64,000 bases of DNA from Closterium sp. NIES-65 (Eukaryota > Streptophyta > Zygnematophyceae > Desmidiales > Closteriaceae). The notes beneath the pieces were generated by a model, which saw nothing but the letters and a program-made list of their open reading frames with translations, was not told the DNA's origin and did no database searches. Shown here in pieces: positions 12,609-23,900 of the stretch. Where the stretch lies: contig CANXME010002087.1 in NCBI GenBank assembly GCA_948144175.1, positions 1,423,501 to 1,487,500 on the forward strand, in the 5' to 3' direction. Each line of letters opens with the position of its first letter. The first letter of the stretch is position 1. The position numbers were made by a program, and so were the translations under genes.

Positions 12609-13690
12609 TTCCCTCGTGGGAACTGTTCCTAGGGCCCACCAAGTCGAGATTTTTTTTTCCTGCCCGGAGCGCGCTCCGCTTAGGCCCGAGTCGCGCCTCA
12701 TGTGCTCTCTCTACTGTCGCGTCCTTCCTAGGCCTTCCTCGGCCCCGTCGCGTCGCCCCTAGCGGCCTCCCTCGAGCCGCCCTTACTCGGCCCGTCGCCG
12801 CCCTACGCGGCCCGTCGTCGCCCTTTACTCGGCCCGTAGCCGCCCTTACGGGGCCCGTCGCCGCCCTAAGCGGCCCATCGCCGCCCTAAGCGGCCAGTCG
12901 CCGCCCTTCTTCGGCCCGTAGCCGCCCTTACGCGGCCCGTCGCCGCCCTAAGTGGCCCGTCGCCGCCCTAAGCGGCCCGTCGCCGCCCTTCTTCGGCCCG
13001 TCGTTGCCCTAAGCGGCTCGTCGCCGCCCTCCTTCGGCTTGTCGCCGCCCTTACATGGCCCGTCATCGCCCTGAGCGGCCCGTCGCCGCCCTACTCGGCC
13101 CGTCGTCGCTCTACGCGGCCTGTCGCCGCCCTACGCGGCCCGTCGGCGCCCTCACTCGGCCCGTCGTCGCCCTTTCCGGCCCGTCGCCACCCTTCCGCGG
13201 CCAGTCGCCGCCCTTACGCGGCCCGTCGCCGCCCTTTCCGGCCCGTCGCCGCCCTTAGCAGCTCGGCGCCGCCCTTCCCGGCCCTTCGCGCCACCCTAAC
13301 AGCTCGGCGCCGCCCTCTCACGGCCCGCCGTCGCCGCCCTTCGGCTCAGCCTACCGTGCGCCACCCTACACGGCCCCCGCGCCTCCTCCTCCTATCCCAC
13401 GGCCGCCCCACCTCCACTCGGGCCGTCGTCACGGAGGCCGGAGCTTGCGCAGTCGGGCCGCCGAGCCGCCGAGCCGCCGAGCCGCCCAGCAGCCGAGCCG
13501 CCCAGCCGCCCAGCAGCCGAGCCGCCCAGCAGCCGAGCCGCCCAGCAGCCGAGCAGCCCAGCAGCAGAGCCGCCGAGCCGCCGAGCCGCCGACCAGCCGA
13601 GCCGCCAAGCCGCCCTACTTCCGAGCCGCCCGAGCTGCCCCGTCCGGTGAGCACAGTGCCTCTTTCACTGCACTGCCCTCACCCTACTGT
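12609..13690 (+). repeat. GC-rich tandem-repeat leader of copia C
   Basis: Repeats of a CGGCCCGTCGCCGCCCTAAG-like unit (12780-13330), then GCCGAGCCGCC units (13460-13640). Open frames here are by-products of the repeat and not genes. Confidence 0.8.
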
Positions 13691-13714
13691 TTGCACTGCT
13701 AGTCTATTGTGGTC

Positions 13715-14401
13715 ATGGCTACCCCTAGTGTCCTCGCTTTTGACGCTGAGGGTCGGGCCATTGACTTTGAGGTCTGGGTAGATGACCTGCAGTTGTTCTT
13801 ACAGTGCGATAGGGCAGACGGCCTCTCTCTCTTTGACCTCACCTCTGGCGCTTCCCCTGCCCCTGCTGCTGATGCTGACGCCACTTTTTGCTCCCAGTGG
13901 GCCATGAGCGACGCTGCTGCACGACTTGCTGTGCGTCGCCACCTCCCTACCTCTGAGCGTGCGCACTTTAGTCTTTACAAGAGTGCTCAGACCTTGTACA
14001 GCGCTGTAGTTGCACGCTACTCCTCCCCTGCCACCGCTGCACTGAGCCGTCTCATGCTGCCGTACCTCTTTCCTGACCTTGCTACCTTTCCCAGAGTCGC
14101 TGACCTCATTACGCACCTCCGCACTAGTGACACTCGCTACCGCGCTGCGCTTCCTGCTGACTTCTGTGCCAAGAACCCCCCCCCCATGTACATCGCCCTC
14201 TACTTCATAGTCACTCGCCTCCCTTACTCCCTTAGAGTAGTCAGGGACCACTTCCTCGCAGTGTGCCCCACCACTCTCACCATTGACCTCCTCGAGAAGG
14301 CCCTCCTAGCGGCGGAGAAGAGCATAGTCGCTGTAGGAGCCTCTCGTGGTGACCCCCGCACCCCTGTCTTCTGCTGCTCCGGCCGACCTCTTTGGTTTTG
14401 A
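13715..14401 (+). pseudogene. Copia C gag, frameshifted by a tandem duplication
   Basis: Starts MATPSVLAFDAEGR and is collinear with E Gag up to SRGDPRTP. There a segment coding for AADLFGFESVGAA (about 14375-14420) is present once, and again at 14468-14515 as AADLVGFESVGAA. This duplication of about 100 bp throws the frame and gives a stop at 14401. It looks like local slippage or unequal exchange and is not seen in the other copies. Confidence 0.85.
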
Positions 14402-14419
14402 GTCGGTCGGTGCTGCACT

Positions 14420-17400
14420 TCCTTGAGGGGTATTCTCCCTCCCCCCTCTTGTCCTCTGTTGCTTCTGCTGCTGCAGCCGACCTCGTTGGTTTTGAGTCGG
14501 TCGGTGCTGCGTCTGCCCCTTCGGGGAAGCGCCGCACAGGGAAGGGCAAGGGGGGCAAGGGCGCTGGAGGAGCTGGAGGGGGCGGTGGAGGTGGTGGTGG
14601 AGGCGGCGGAGGGAGTGGGAGTGGTGGTGGAGGCGGCGGAGGGAGTGGGAGTGGTGGTGGGAGTGGTGGAGGAGGTGGGGGTACCGGTGGCAGCAGTGGG
14701 GGCGGAGGCGGCGGCGGTGGCGGAGGGAGCGGAGGAGGCGGTGGTAGCAGAGGCGGCGGTGGTGGCGGAGGCGGCGGTGGTGGCATAGGCGGCGGAGGCG
14801 GCAGAGGTGGCAGTGGAGCTGGTCACGGGTCTACGCAGAGGAGTGGCTCCGGTGGTGGTCCGCGCCAGCAGCAGCAGCGCGGTCGTGAGACCGTGTCCCC
14901 TTAGCAGCTCCGTGAGTGGTACACTGCACGCCAGCGGGGTGGGGGTTTTGGTCCGTGCACCTACGTCCTGCGCACCGGCGACCGTGCACGTGAGCAGTGT
15001 GGGGGTGCGCACCCCACCCAGCGCTGCTTTGGCCGCCTGACGGACGTGTGGCGTCACCAGTTCCCTGAGGCCACAGAGATCCCTCGCTGGGGCGAGCTGT
15101 CTAGGGCGGGAGTTGCCATCTATGATCTTGATTTTGATGCCATTCTTTCTGCCATGTATGCTGTAACTAATACTGATGAGGGTGACTGTTACCGGTGTTT
15201 CCCGCCCGATACTGGCATTGGGGCTGCTGCTCTAGGTACTGGTGCGGCTGCTGCCCTAGGTGCTTTCGACGCTGCTGCTCTAGGTGCTAGTGCGTCTGCG
15301 TCCTCAGGTACTGGTGAGTCTGCGCTCTCAGGTACTGCGTCGGCTTCGGCCTCCCTCACCTTCACCCTTGACTCTGGGGCTTCTCGCTCCTTCTTTTGGG
15401 ACCGCACCACACTCACGCCGCTTAGTCGGTCGGTTGCGGTGTCTCTTGCTGAACCCTCTGGGGGTCCTGTCCTGTCTCACTTCTCCACAGTCCTCCCGTG
15501 TCCGGCGGCTCCCTCTAGCACCCTGTCTGGTCTCTACCTCCCCTCGTTCTCTATGAACTTGGTGAGTGGTGCTGACCTACAGGATGGGGGAGTGCACCAG
15601 TTCACTCCTGCGCGTTAGCGAGTGACGCACTGCTCAGAGGCTCGCACAGGCCGACACTTGGCTACGTTTACACGTCAGCCGGGGTCGAGCCTGTACACAC
15701 TGACCACTGCGTCTCCTCCAGTTGCTGAGTCTGGTAGGGTAGCTGCGTCAGGTCAGGTGTTTGCTGCAGCGTCCAGGTCTGGTCCTGAGTCTGCCCCCTA
15801 TTCGTGTCGTCTCCTGTCTCACGAGACTCTCCTTAGGCACCACCGCCTTGGTCACCCCTCTCTGCTTCGGCTCAGAGGCATGGCCTCCCGTCTTCTTGTT
15901 TCTGGTCTCCCCAGGTCCCTCCCTCCCCTTCCTCAGGGGCCTGGCCCTTCGTGTGTCCCCTGTGTCAAGGGGCGCCAGCGCGCTGCCCCTCACTCCTCCC
16001 AGTTTCCTACGACAGAGGCCCCGCTGCATATGCTTCACATGGACGTGTGGGGCCCAGCCCGCGTCCGTGGACAGGGTCACGAGCGCTACTTCCTACTTGT
16101 TGTTGACGACTACTCGCGTTACACCGCACTCTTCCCCTTGCGCAGCAAGCGTGATGTCACTGAGGTGCTAATCGACTGGATCCGCGCAGCTCGTCTCCAG
16201 CTCAGGCAGAGCTTTGGCTCAGACTTTCCTGTTCTGCGTCTACACTCGGACAGAGGCGGAGAGTTCTCCTCTGGCCTTCTGAGAGCCTACTGTCGCGCAC
16301 GAGGCATCCGTTAGACCTTTCACGCTTCCGGACTCTCCGCAGCAAAATGGGATTGCTGAGCGCCGCATTGGCATGGTCATGGACGTCGCTCGTACGTCCA
16401 TGATGCATGCGGCTGCCCCCCATTTTCTGTGGCCGTTTGCGGTGAGGTATGCGGCGCATCAGATCAACCTCCACCCCAGGGTCTCCAGGCCGGAGACCTC
16501 CCCAGCCTTGCTGTGGACGGGGAAGGTTGGCGATGCGTCGGCGTTCCGGGTTGGGGATCTCGGGCGTTTGTCCGCGACTTGTCTGCGGACAAGCTGTCTC
16601 CTCGTGCTGCTCCTTGCGTCTTCCTGGGGTTCCCCCCTGACGCGCCTGGGTGGCAGTTCTACCACCCCACCTCTCGCCGTGTTCTGTCCTCCCAGGACGT
16701 CACGTTTGACGAGTCGGTCCCCTACTACCGCCTCTTCCCCTACTGCACTCCGTCCCTTCCCCCGCCCCCGCTCTTCCTTGTCCCAGGTCCCCCCCCGGTA
16801 GACCCCCTCCCCCCTCAGGGTCCTGCCCCTTCAGGTGTGTCCTAGGTAGACGCAGTCGAGCCTGTCGAGGTTACTGGTGACTCTGGTGCTGCTGAGGGTG
16901 CTGAGCCTGGGGTGCTGAGACTGGGGATGCTGAGCCTGGGGGTGTTGAGACTGGGGGTGCTGAGCCTGGGGGTGCTGAGACTGGGGGTGCTGAGCCTGGG
17001 GGTGTTGAGACTGGGTGTGCTGAGCCTGGGGGTGCTGAGCCTGTGGGTGCTACACCTGGGGGTGCTACGCTTGGGGGTGCTGAGCCTGGGGGTGCTGAGC
17101 TTGGAGGTGCTACGCCTGGAGGTCCTCCGGGTGCTTCGTCTCGCCGGGAGCCACTCTCTCCACCGGAGCTGCGCGAGTGGTTTGCCCGGCGCTGGAGGCG
17201 TGCTGCTGGAGCTGGAGGTTCTTTGGCTGCTGAGGGTGCTGGTGCCGCGGGTCCCGGAGGTGCTCAACCTGGGGGTACTGGAGCTGTTGGGCCTGCAGGT
17301 TCGACTGGAGCTGGTGCTGCTGCGGGCGTTGGTGCTGAGCCTAGTGCTCGCGGTCCTGCTGGGATACTACTGGTGCTGCTGGAGGTTCTGGAGCTACTGG

Positions 17401-18091
17401 AGGTGCTGCTGGAGCGGGTGCTCCTGCTGGGGGTGCTGGTGCTGTCCCTGCTGTATCTGGCGTCGCCGCGCGGCCTCGACCGTACTTCGTTCCACTCCTG
17501 CAGCAAATTCCTTGTCTTCCACCTTCTACAGGTCCTCCTTCTTCTTTAGACTGTCCACAGCCTGTCCCGTCACAGTTACAGATACAGCCTGCCTCCCCAC
17601 TACCTGCTCCCTCTCCCTACACTGGTCCTAGTAGAGGTCTTGCTGAGCGTCGTGAGCCTGCGTCTCGCCCTGCGTCGCCTGTTCGTGCTGCTCGCACTAG
17701 TGGTCGTGGTTCGCATCAGCGTCCTCCTCCTGTCCCTGGCACGCACCAGATGTCTCTGCGTCCGTCCACTGCTCCTCTGCGTGCCCCTTTACCTTCTCAT
17801 CCTGAGTCCTCTCTTCCTGCTCCACTGCGTGCCCCTTTACCTTCTCCTCCTGAGTCCTCTCTTCCTGCTCTTGGCGACCCAGAGTCGGACTCTCTTTGTG
17901 CTGCCAGTCCTACTGTCACGCGTCTCCTTGCTGGTGAGCTACAGCAGCGTGGACAGTTGCGGCTTGCGTACGTGGCCTCTGAGGCCAACACTGGAGATGT
18001 TTTTACCAAGGCACTTCCGCCTTGTGATCATCAGCGCTTCTGGACTCAGCTGGGTCTTGTCCCTGTCTTGCCTCACTTGCTCACCTCTTGA
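14420..18091 (+). pseudogene. Copia C gag end, protease, integrase, linker, RNase H tail
   Basis: Glycine-rich linker (14560-14820), knuckle, protease (LDSGAS near 15371), GAG-pre-integrase, integrase (DVWGP near 16041, DRGGEF near 16250), and Gly/Pro/Glu linker (16900-17130). It ends PHLLTS, stop at 18089-18091. Four in-frame TAGs (14902, 15616, 16312, 16843) each sit where E has CAG. Extra frameshifts lie at about 16315, 16553 and in the linker. RT is absent. A short duplication near 17800 repeats the PLRAPLPSPPESSLPA segment. Confidence 0.88.
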
Positions 18092-18278
18092 CCTTGCTTG
18101 TACTATTACATATATATTTACCTGCTCTTGCTTGTCTAGCCTTATATATATATGTACTCCTGCATGTGAACTGGCCTTGTGGCCTTGAACTTGTGCTCGG
18201 AATGTGTGGTGACTTTGTGATCCACCCTGAGCTTGCTTTGCTTTGCTTTGCTTGACTGGTCTTGTGACCCCCTGTTCT

Positions 18279-18299
18279 CCCCCACTTTGCCTATGGGGG
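18279..18299 (+). promoter_or_regulatory. Polypurine tract within a conserved hairpin (copia C)
   Basis: CCCCCA and TGGGGG arms with the loop CTTTGCCTA, two bases before the 3' LTR. Identical to the arrangement in E. Confidence 0.72.
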
Positions 18300-18301
18300 T
18301 G

Positions 18302-18413
18302 TGTCAGAACTTAATAGCTTATGCTTTTGTGTAGGCTATAGTGGGGTATCCCATAGGGGGTACAACCCAATTAGGGTTAGTACTTGTACCCACCTCATTC
18401 TCGTTTCTTCTCA
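18302..18413 (+). repeat. 3' LTR of copia C (112 bp)
   Basis: Partner of 12483-12594 (110 of 112 identical). Followed by target repeat CCGGT. Confidence 0.94.
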
Positions 18414-19769
18414 CCGGTAACAGTCACCCTCATCACTAATAGTCACAGCATACATGGCAGCAAGAATAGCATCAAAGTCAAGGTCAACGATAGCTACTCC
18501 CACTCTAGACAGCTCGCCCCAGCGAGGGATCTCAGTGGCCTCAGGGAATTGGTGATGCCAAGCGTCCGTAAGGCGGCCAAAGCAGCGCTGGGTGGAGTGC
18601 GCACCCCCGCACTGCTCACCCGCGCGGTCGTCGGTGTGCAGGACGTAGGTGCACGGACCAGTACCCCCACCCCGCTGGCATGCAGCGTACCACTCACGGA
18701 GCTGCTGAGGGGGGGGGATGTCACGAGTGAGCTGCTGCTGCTGCTGGCGCTGACTACCACCGGAGCCGACCCTCTGCGCAATGCCACCCCGACCAGCTCC
18801 ACCTCCTCCGCCTCCGCCTCCTCCTCCGCCGCCACCTCCGCCACCTCCGCTCCCACCGCCACCGCCGCCTCCGCCTCCGCCTCCACTGCCGCCACCGACA
18901 CCTCCACCCCCGCCACCACTCCCACCACCACCCCCACCCCCTCCACCGGCTCAACCGCCACCTCCACCGCCCCCGCCAGCTCCTCCAGTGCCCTTGCCCC
19001 CCTTGCCCTTGCCTGTGCGGCGCTTCCCCAAAGGGGCAGACGCAGCGCCGACCGACTCGAAACCAACGAGGTCGGCCGCAGCAGCAGAAGCAACAGAGGG
19101 CAAGAGGGGTGAGGTAGAACACCCCTCAAAGATGGGGGTGCGAGGGTCACCACGAGAGGCTCCTACAGCGACTATGCTCTTCTTTGCTGCTAGGAGGGCC
19201 TTCTCGAGGAGGTCAACGGTGAGAGTGGTGGGGAAAACTGAGAGGAAGTGGTCCCTGACTACGCGGAGAGAGTCAGGGAGTCGGGCGACTATGTAGTAGA
19301 GGGTGATGTACATGGGGGGGGGGGTGGTTCTTGGCGCAGAACTCAGCAGGAAGCGCAGCGCGGTAGCGAGTGTCACTAGTGCGGAGGTGCGTAATGAGGT
19401 CAGTGACTGTGGGAAGAGGTACGGTAGCATGAGGCGGCTCAGTGCAGTAGTGGCAGGGGAGGAGTAGCGTGCAACTACAGCGTTGTACAAGGTCTGAGCA
19501 CTCTTGTACTGGCTAAAGTGCGCACGCTCAGAGGTAGGCAGGTGGCGACGCACAGCAAGACGTGCAGCAGCATCGCATGTGGCCCACTGTGAGTGAACAG
19601 TGGCGTCAGCATCAGCAGCAGGGGCAGGAGAGGCACCTGAGGTGAGGTCAAAGAGGGAGAGACCGTCTGCCCTATCGCACTGTAAGAAAAGCTGTAGGTC
19701 ATCTATCCAGACGTCAAAGTCAATGGCCCGACCCTCAACATCAAAAGCGAGGACACTAGGGATAGCCAT
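18414..19769 (-). pseudogene. Copia B gag (5' coding part)
   Basis: Starts MAIPSVLAFDVEGRAIDFDV at 19769 and follows the family Gag. After LPYLFP the frame slips: QSLTSLRTSALVTLATALRF is the shifted reading of the conserved ADLITHLRTSDTRYRAALP block. It recovers at PPPMYITLYYIVARLP. A glycine-rich linker (18790-18980) and part of the knuckle follow, up to the C insertion. The same region is also shifted in F. Confidence 0.86.
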
Positions 19770-19799
19770 GACAGCAGTAGACTAGCAGCGCGAACAGTA

Positions 19800-20510
19800 G
19801 GGTAAGGGCAGTGCAGTGACAGAGGCGCTGCTCTTACCGAACAGGGCGGCTCGGCGGTGCCGGCGGCTCGGGTGCTGGGCGGCTCGGCTGATCGGCTGCT
19901 GGGCGGCTCGGCGGCTCGGGTGCTGGGCGGCTCGGCGGCTCGGCTGCTGGGCGGCTCGGCGGCGGCGGCTCCTGCCTCAGGGACGGCGGCGGCCGGCCGC
20001 TAGGGGCCGCGAAGGGCGGCGGAGGAGCCGTGCAGGGCGGCACTAGGGGCCGCCGAGGGCAGCGACGGGCCGTGAGGAGGCCGCGGAAGTCGGCTCGAGG
20101 GGCCGCGAGGGGGCCGTAAGGGGCCGACGGGCGGGCCCGTAAGGGTAGGGCGAGGGGCCGTAAGGGGCCGTAAGGGCGGCTCGAGGGGCCGTACGGGCGG
20201 CGCGATGGGCCGTAAGGGCGGCGTTAGGAGCCGTAAGGGTGGCACGAGGGGCCGTAAGGGCGGCGCGACGGGCCGTAAGGGCGGCGCGACGGGCCGTAAG
20301 GGCAGCGCGATGGGCCGTAAGGGTGGCGCTAGGAAGCCATGAGAGGGCCGCTAAGGGTGACGCGACGGGGCCGTGAGGGGCCTAGCGAGGGCGCGACGGT
20401 AGGGAGAGAGCACGGGGCGCGACTCGGGCCTAAGCGAAGCGCGCTACGGGCAGGGAAACAAATTTCGTGGTGGTGGGCCCTAGGAATCGTTCCCACTAGG
20501 GAACCTGCTC
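19800..20510 (-). repeat. GC-rich leader of copia B
   Basis: Repeats of GGGCCGTAAGGGCGGCGCGA-like units (20050-20340) and of GCTGGGCGGCTCGG (19840-19960). No coding signal. Confidence 0.75.
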
Positions 20511-20517
20511 GATACCA

Positions 20518-20645
20518 TGAGAAGAAACGAGGAATGATTGAACTATGAAACAGTTGGGTACAAGTACTAACCCTAATTGGGTTGTACCCCTTATGGGCTA
20601 TCCCACTACAGCCTACACAAATGTATAAGCTATAATGTTCTGACA
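20518..20645 (-). repeat. 5' LTR of copia B (128 bp)
   Basis: On the minus strand it begins TGTCAGAACATTATAGC and is followed by the primer site TGGTATCGAGCAGG (20504-20517). The 3' partner is off-window. Confidence 0.9.
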
Positions 20646-20746
20646 AATGAAATGTAGGTACAAGTACTAACCCTAACTTCGGGTTGTACCTCATATGGGC
20701 TATCCCACTATAGCCTACGCAGAACTAACACATATATGGTTTGACA
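20646..20746 (-). repeat. 3' LTR of copia D, truncated by B
   Basis: 101 bp matching the 5' LTR pieces at 26830-26874 and 34223-34792. The inner hairpin/polypurine tract follows (20750-20769; CCCCA / TGGGG arms). Confidence 0.87.
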
Positions 20747-20984
20747 CAACCCCATAGGCAAAATGGGGGAGAACAAGGGGTCACAAGACCAGTCAAGAAA
20801 ATCAAAGCAAGCTCGGGGTGGATCACAACGTCACCACACACTCGAGCACAAGCAAAGGGGCCACAAGGCCAGTTCACATGCAGATGTATATATGCAACAA
20901 AAACAGAAGAGTGATCACTACCTAGCAAGAGTAAACATGAAGATATATATATATATATATATATAAAGATCACAGTACAACCAA

Positions 20985-23900
20985 AGTCTACAGCATGTGA
21001 AGAAACGTAGGCACCAGGCCTAGAGCAGTGCAAAAGCGCTAATGATCACCAGCCGGAAGGGCCTTGGTGAACACATCAGCAGTGTTGGCTCGGGTGGGCA
21101 CGTGAGCGACACAAATCTGACCACGCTACTGCAACTCTCGAGCCAGGAAGTAACGCAGAGCGATGTGCTTCATTATGTGCTCCAGTCTGTGGTCTTGAAA
21201 CAAGGCAATGGCAGCCTTGTTGTCGACGTACAGAACTGGAGGAGAACGAGGTCTCTCTCCCAAGTCGCTCAGCAGGTAGGTGAGCCAGCATAACTCCTGT
21301 GCAGCCATGGCTGTGGCGTAGATCTCAGCCTCGCAATGGAGTTGAGAATAGAAGACGAGCGAGTAGACCGCTAAGAAACAGAGCAAGAGCCAAGGCTGAT
21401 TGAGTAACCCTTTGACGACCGCTGCGTAGCCAGATCGTCAACCTAAGAAGCGTTTGAGTGCCCAGTGAGGACAACTGAGCTCCGCCCTCCAAGCACGAGC
21501 CCCATGCCCGATGTACTGCACAAGTAGCGCAGTACCCTCTTTGCAGCATCCCAGTGCACCTTTCGGTGCCTACCAGGAGCCATGTAGTGCGCCAGAAGGC
21601 CAAGAGGGTACAAAAGTTCAGGTTGAGTGCAGCCCATTAGGTACATGAGTCAGCCCACTAGCTCTGGGTACGGGCCACTCGGCTCTACGGACTCGTCCGA
21701 AGGTGGAGCTTAGAGCAAGTGACCTGTAGCCAGAGGACTGGACTATGGTAAGGACCAAGTGAAGCCGAAGCGCTGAAGGACCTGCTGCACCATGTGTGAC
21801 TGAGTCAGGGTGATGGTGCGGCGTGCTCTGTCCCGGGTGTTCTGCAAGCCAAGGTAACTGCGCAGCTCACCCAGGTCTGTGCACGTGTGTCTCTTCTGCA
21901 GCTCCGACTTCACAAGGGCGAGAGCCTTAGTGTCTGCAGTGGCAAAGACCAAGTCGTTGACATACACAAGGATGTAGAACGGCGGCAGTGAAGTGTCGGT
22001 GAGTAGAAACAGCGACGGGTCAGTAGTGGAAGGGGCAAACCCAAGAGCCGCAAGTGTCGTCCTTAGTGTGTCGTGCCACTCTTGAGGTGCCTGACGGAGA
22101 CCGTAGACTGGCCGACGGAGGCTCCACTGGGTACCAGGAGGGAACGACCCAGTGAAGCCAGGTGGGCGGCGCAGCCAGATCTCCTCGTGCAGACTGCCCT
22201 GTAAGAACGTCGTGCTGAAGTCCAGAGAGTGAAGCTCGTAATCACGCTGAGCGGCAACGTGCAGCAGCACCTAAAGAGTGGTCATCTTCGGGGTGGGGGA
22301 GAAGGTTTGGAAGAAGTCAACTCCTTGTCGCTGACTGAAGCCTCGTCCAACGTAACGAGCCTTAAAGACAGGCGGAGAACTCGGCGGCTGCTTCACCCTT
22401 AAAATTCACATGCCATCGACGATGTTCGCCCCAGGAGGGGGAACCTCATCGACGTAAGTGCCTGTGGACTTCCACGATGCCATCTCTGCGTCCATGGCTG
22501 TCTGCCAGTGAGAGGAGTACTTACCCGCGATCGCCTCAGTGTAAGAACGCGAAGTCGGGATGTCTGGTGCATCCGGGTCTCCCTCAGGGGCAAGCAGCAT
22601 GGCCACGAGATGAAGCGCAGCGGCTGCAAGACACGCAAAGTCCTCCTGCCTGTCCTTAAGGACATCCGTTCCAAGAGCACACTCACCCCCGACGGATGGA
22701 GTACAGATAGACTCAGAATCAGCAACAAGACTAGCAGCGTAGTTTAGACGACAGGCAGCAACAAAGTCAACAAGCTGAGAGACTAAGGCAGACGCAGTAG
22801 CAGACTCTAACGACGGGTCAGTGACAACAGTGGCGAGCAGACGCGTGACAGTATGGTGAGTAGGCTCACGACGCTCTATAAGCGAGTCTATCTGCTCAGT
22901 GTAAGGAGAAGGAGCAGGCAGTGGTGCGCCGGGCTGTAACGGGAGGCCAGTGGAAGACGGGAGGCTAAGAACCTGACAAAGCACGGAGTCAGGCGGTGGC
23001 AGAGACGACGGTGACGGCGGAGTGAAAAACAGTCGCGACGGTGGAGTGCCACTAGTACCAGTAGCTCCAGCGCCTCCAGCAGCAGCACCTCCACCTCCAG
23101 CTCCAGCGCCTCCAGCAGCAGCACCTCCAGCTCCAGGGACTCCAGCAGCAGTACCTCCAGCTCTAGCGCCTCCAGAACCTCCAGCTCCAGCGCCACCAGT
23201 AGCAGCACCCCCAGAACCGGCACCTCCACCCTCATGGTCCACAACCCTAGGGTTGACAAGACCAGCGCAAGTGCCTCCAGCAGCAGCACCCCTAGAACCG
23301 GCGCCTCCAGCTCCAGGGTCTCCAACTCCAGGGTCGACAGCACCAGCTCTAGGGCCCTCTAGCCCCAGTACCTCCAGCAGCAACACCCCCGGAACCGACA
23401 CCTCCAGCTCCAGGAGCAGCACTAGTCCCGGCAGCTCCAGTACCTCCAATACGTGCACCTCCAGAACCAGAGACACCAGCACCCCCAGCGCCTCCACGAC
23501 AAGCAGCTCCAGCAGCACAACTCCTCAGGCGGGTACGCGACGCAAGCCACTCTCGTGCCTGCTCTGGTGAGACAGGCCTGCGTCATGAAATGAGACCTAG
23601 AGGAACGCCAGCAGACTCAGCACCCCCAGGCTCCACACCCCCCAGCACCTCACGGACGGGCTCAGCACCCCCAGACTCCGAAGCCGCAGGCTCAGCACCC
23701 CCGGGCTCCGCACTCCCCAGCACCTCACGCCCAGGCTCAGCACCCTCGGAATCAGCACCCCCAGCAGCACCTCCCGCAGCAGCACCTCAGTCGCTAGTGA
23801 CCTCTACAGGCTCAGCCAAGGGGGGCAGGTCTACCTGAGACACACCTGAAGGAGCAGGACCCTAAGGGGGGAGGGGGTCTACCGGAGGAGGACCTGGTGC

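Larger units (their letters stand above)
12483..18413 (+). mobile_element. Copia element C, RT-less deletion derivative
   Basis: 5,931 bp with two 112-bp LTRs (two differences). The target duplication is CCAGT (12478-12482) and CCGGT (18414-18418), one mismatch. It is inserted into copia B in the segment encoding CFPPD. It keeps leader, gag, knuckle, protease, integrase and linker. At about 17930 the sequence jumps from TRLLA (linker end) to ELQQRGQLRLAYVASEANT (RNase H end), removing roughly 1.7 kb that encodes all of RT and most of RNase H. Mobilisation would need enzymes from another element. Confidence 0.93.
8040..20645 (-). mobile_element. Copia element B (interrupted by C; 3' end off-window)
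   Basis: B is a minus-strand copia element made of 8040-12482 and 18414-20645 after removal of C. Its RNase H is cut at 8040 by TRIM2, and its remaining 3' end and 3' LTR should lie left of the window. Its 5' LTR abuts the middle of D's 3' LTR at 20645/20646, with AATGA as the candidate right target repeat. The two coding parts join in the right order (Gag on the right, protease to RNase H on the left). Confidence 0.88.
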
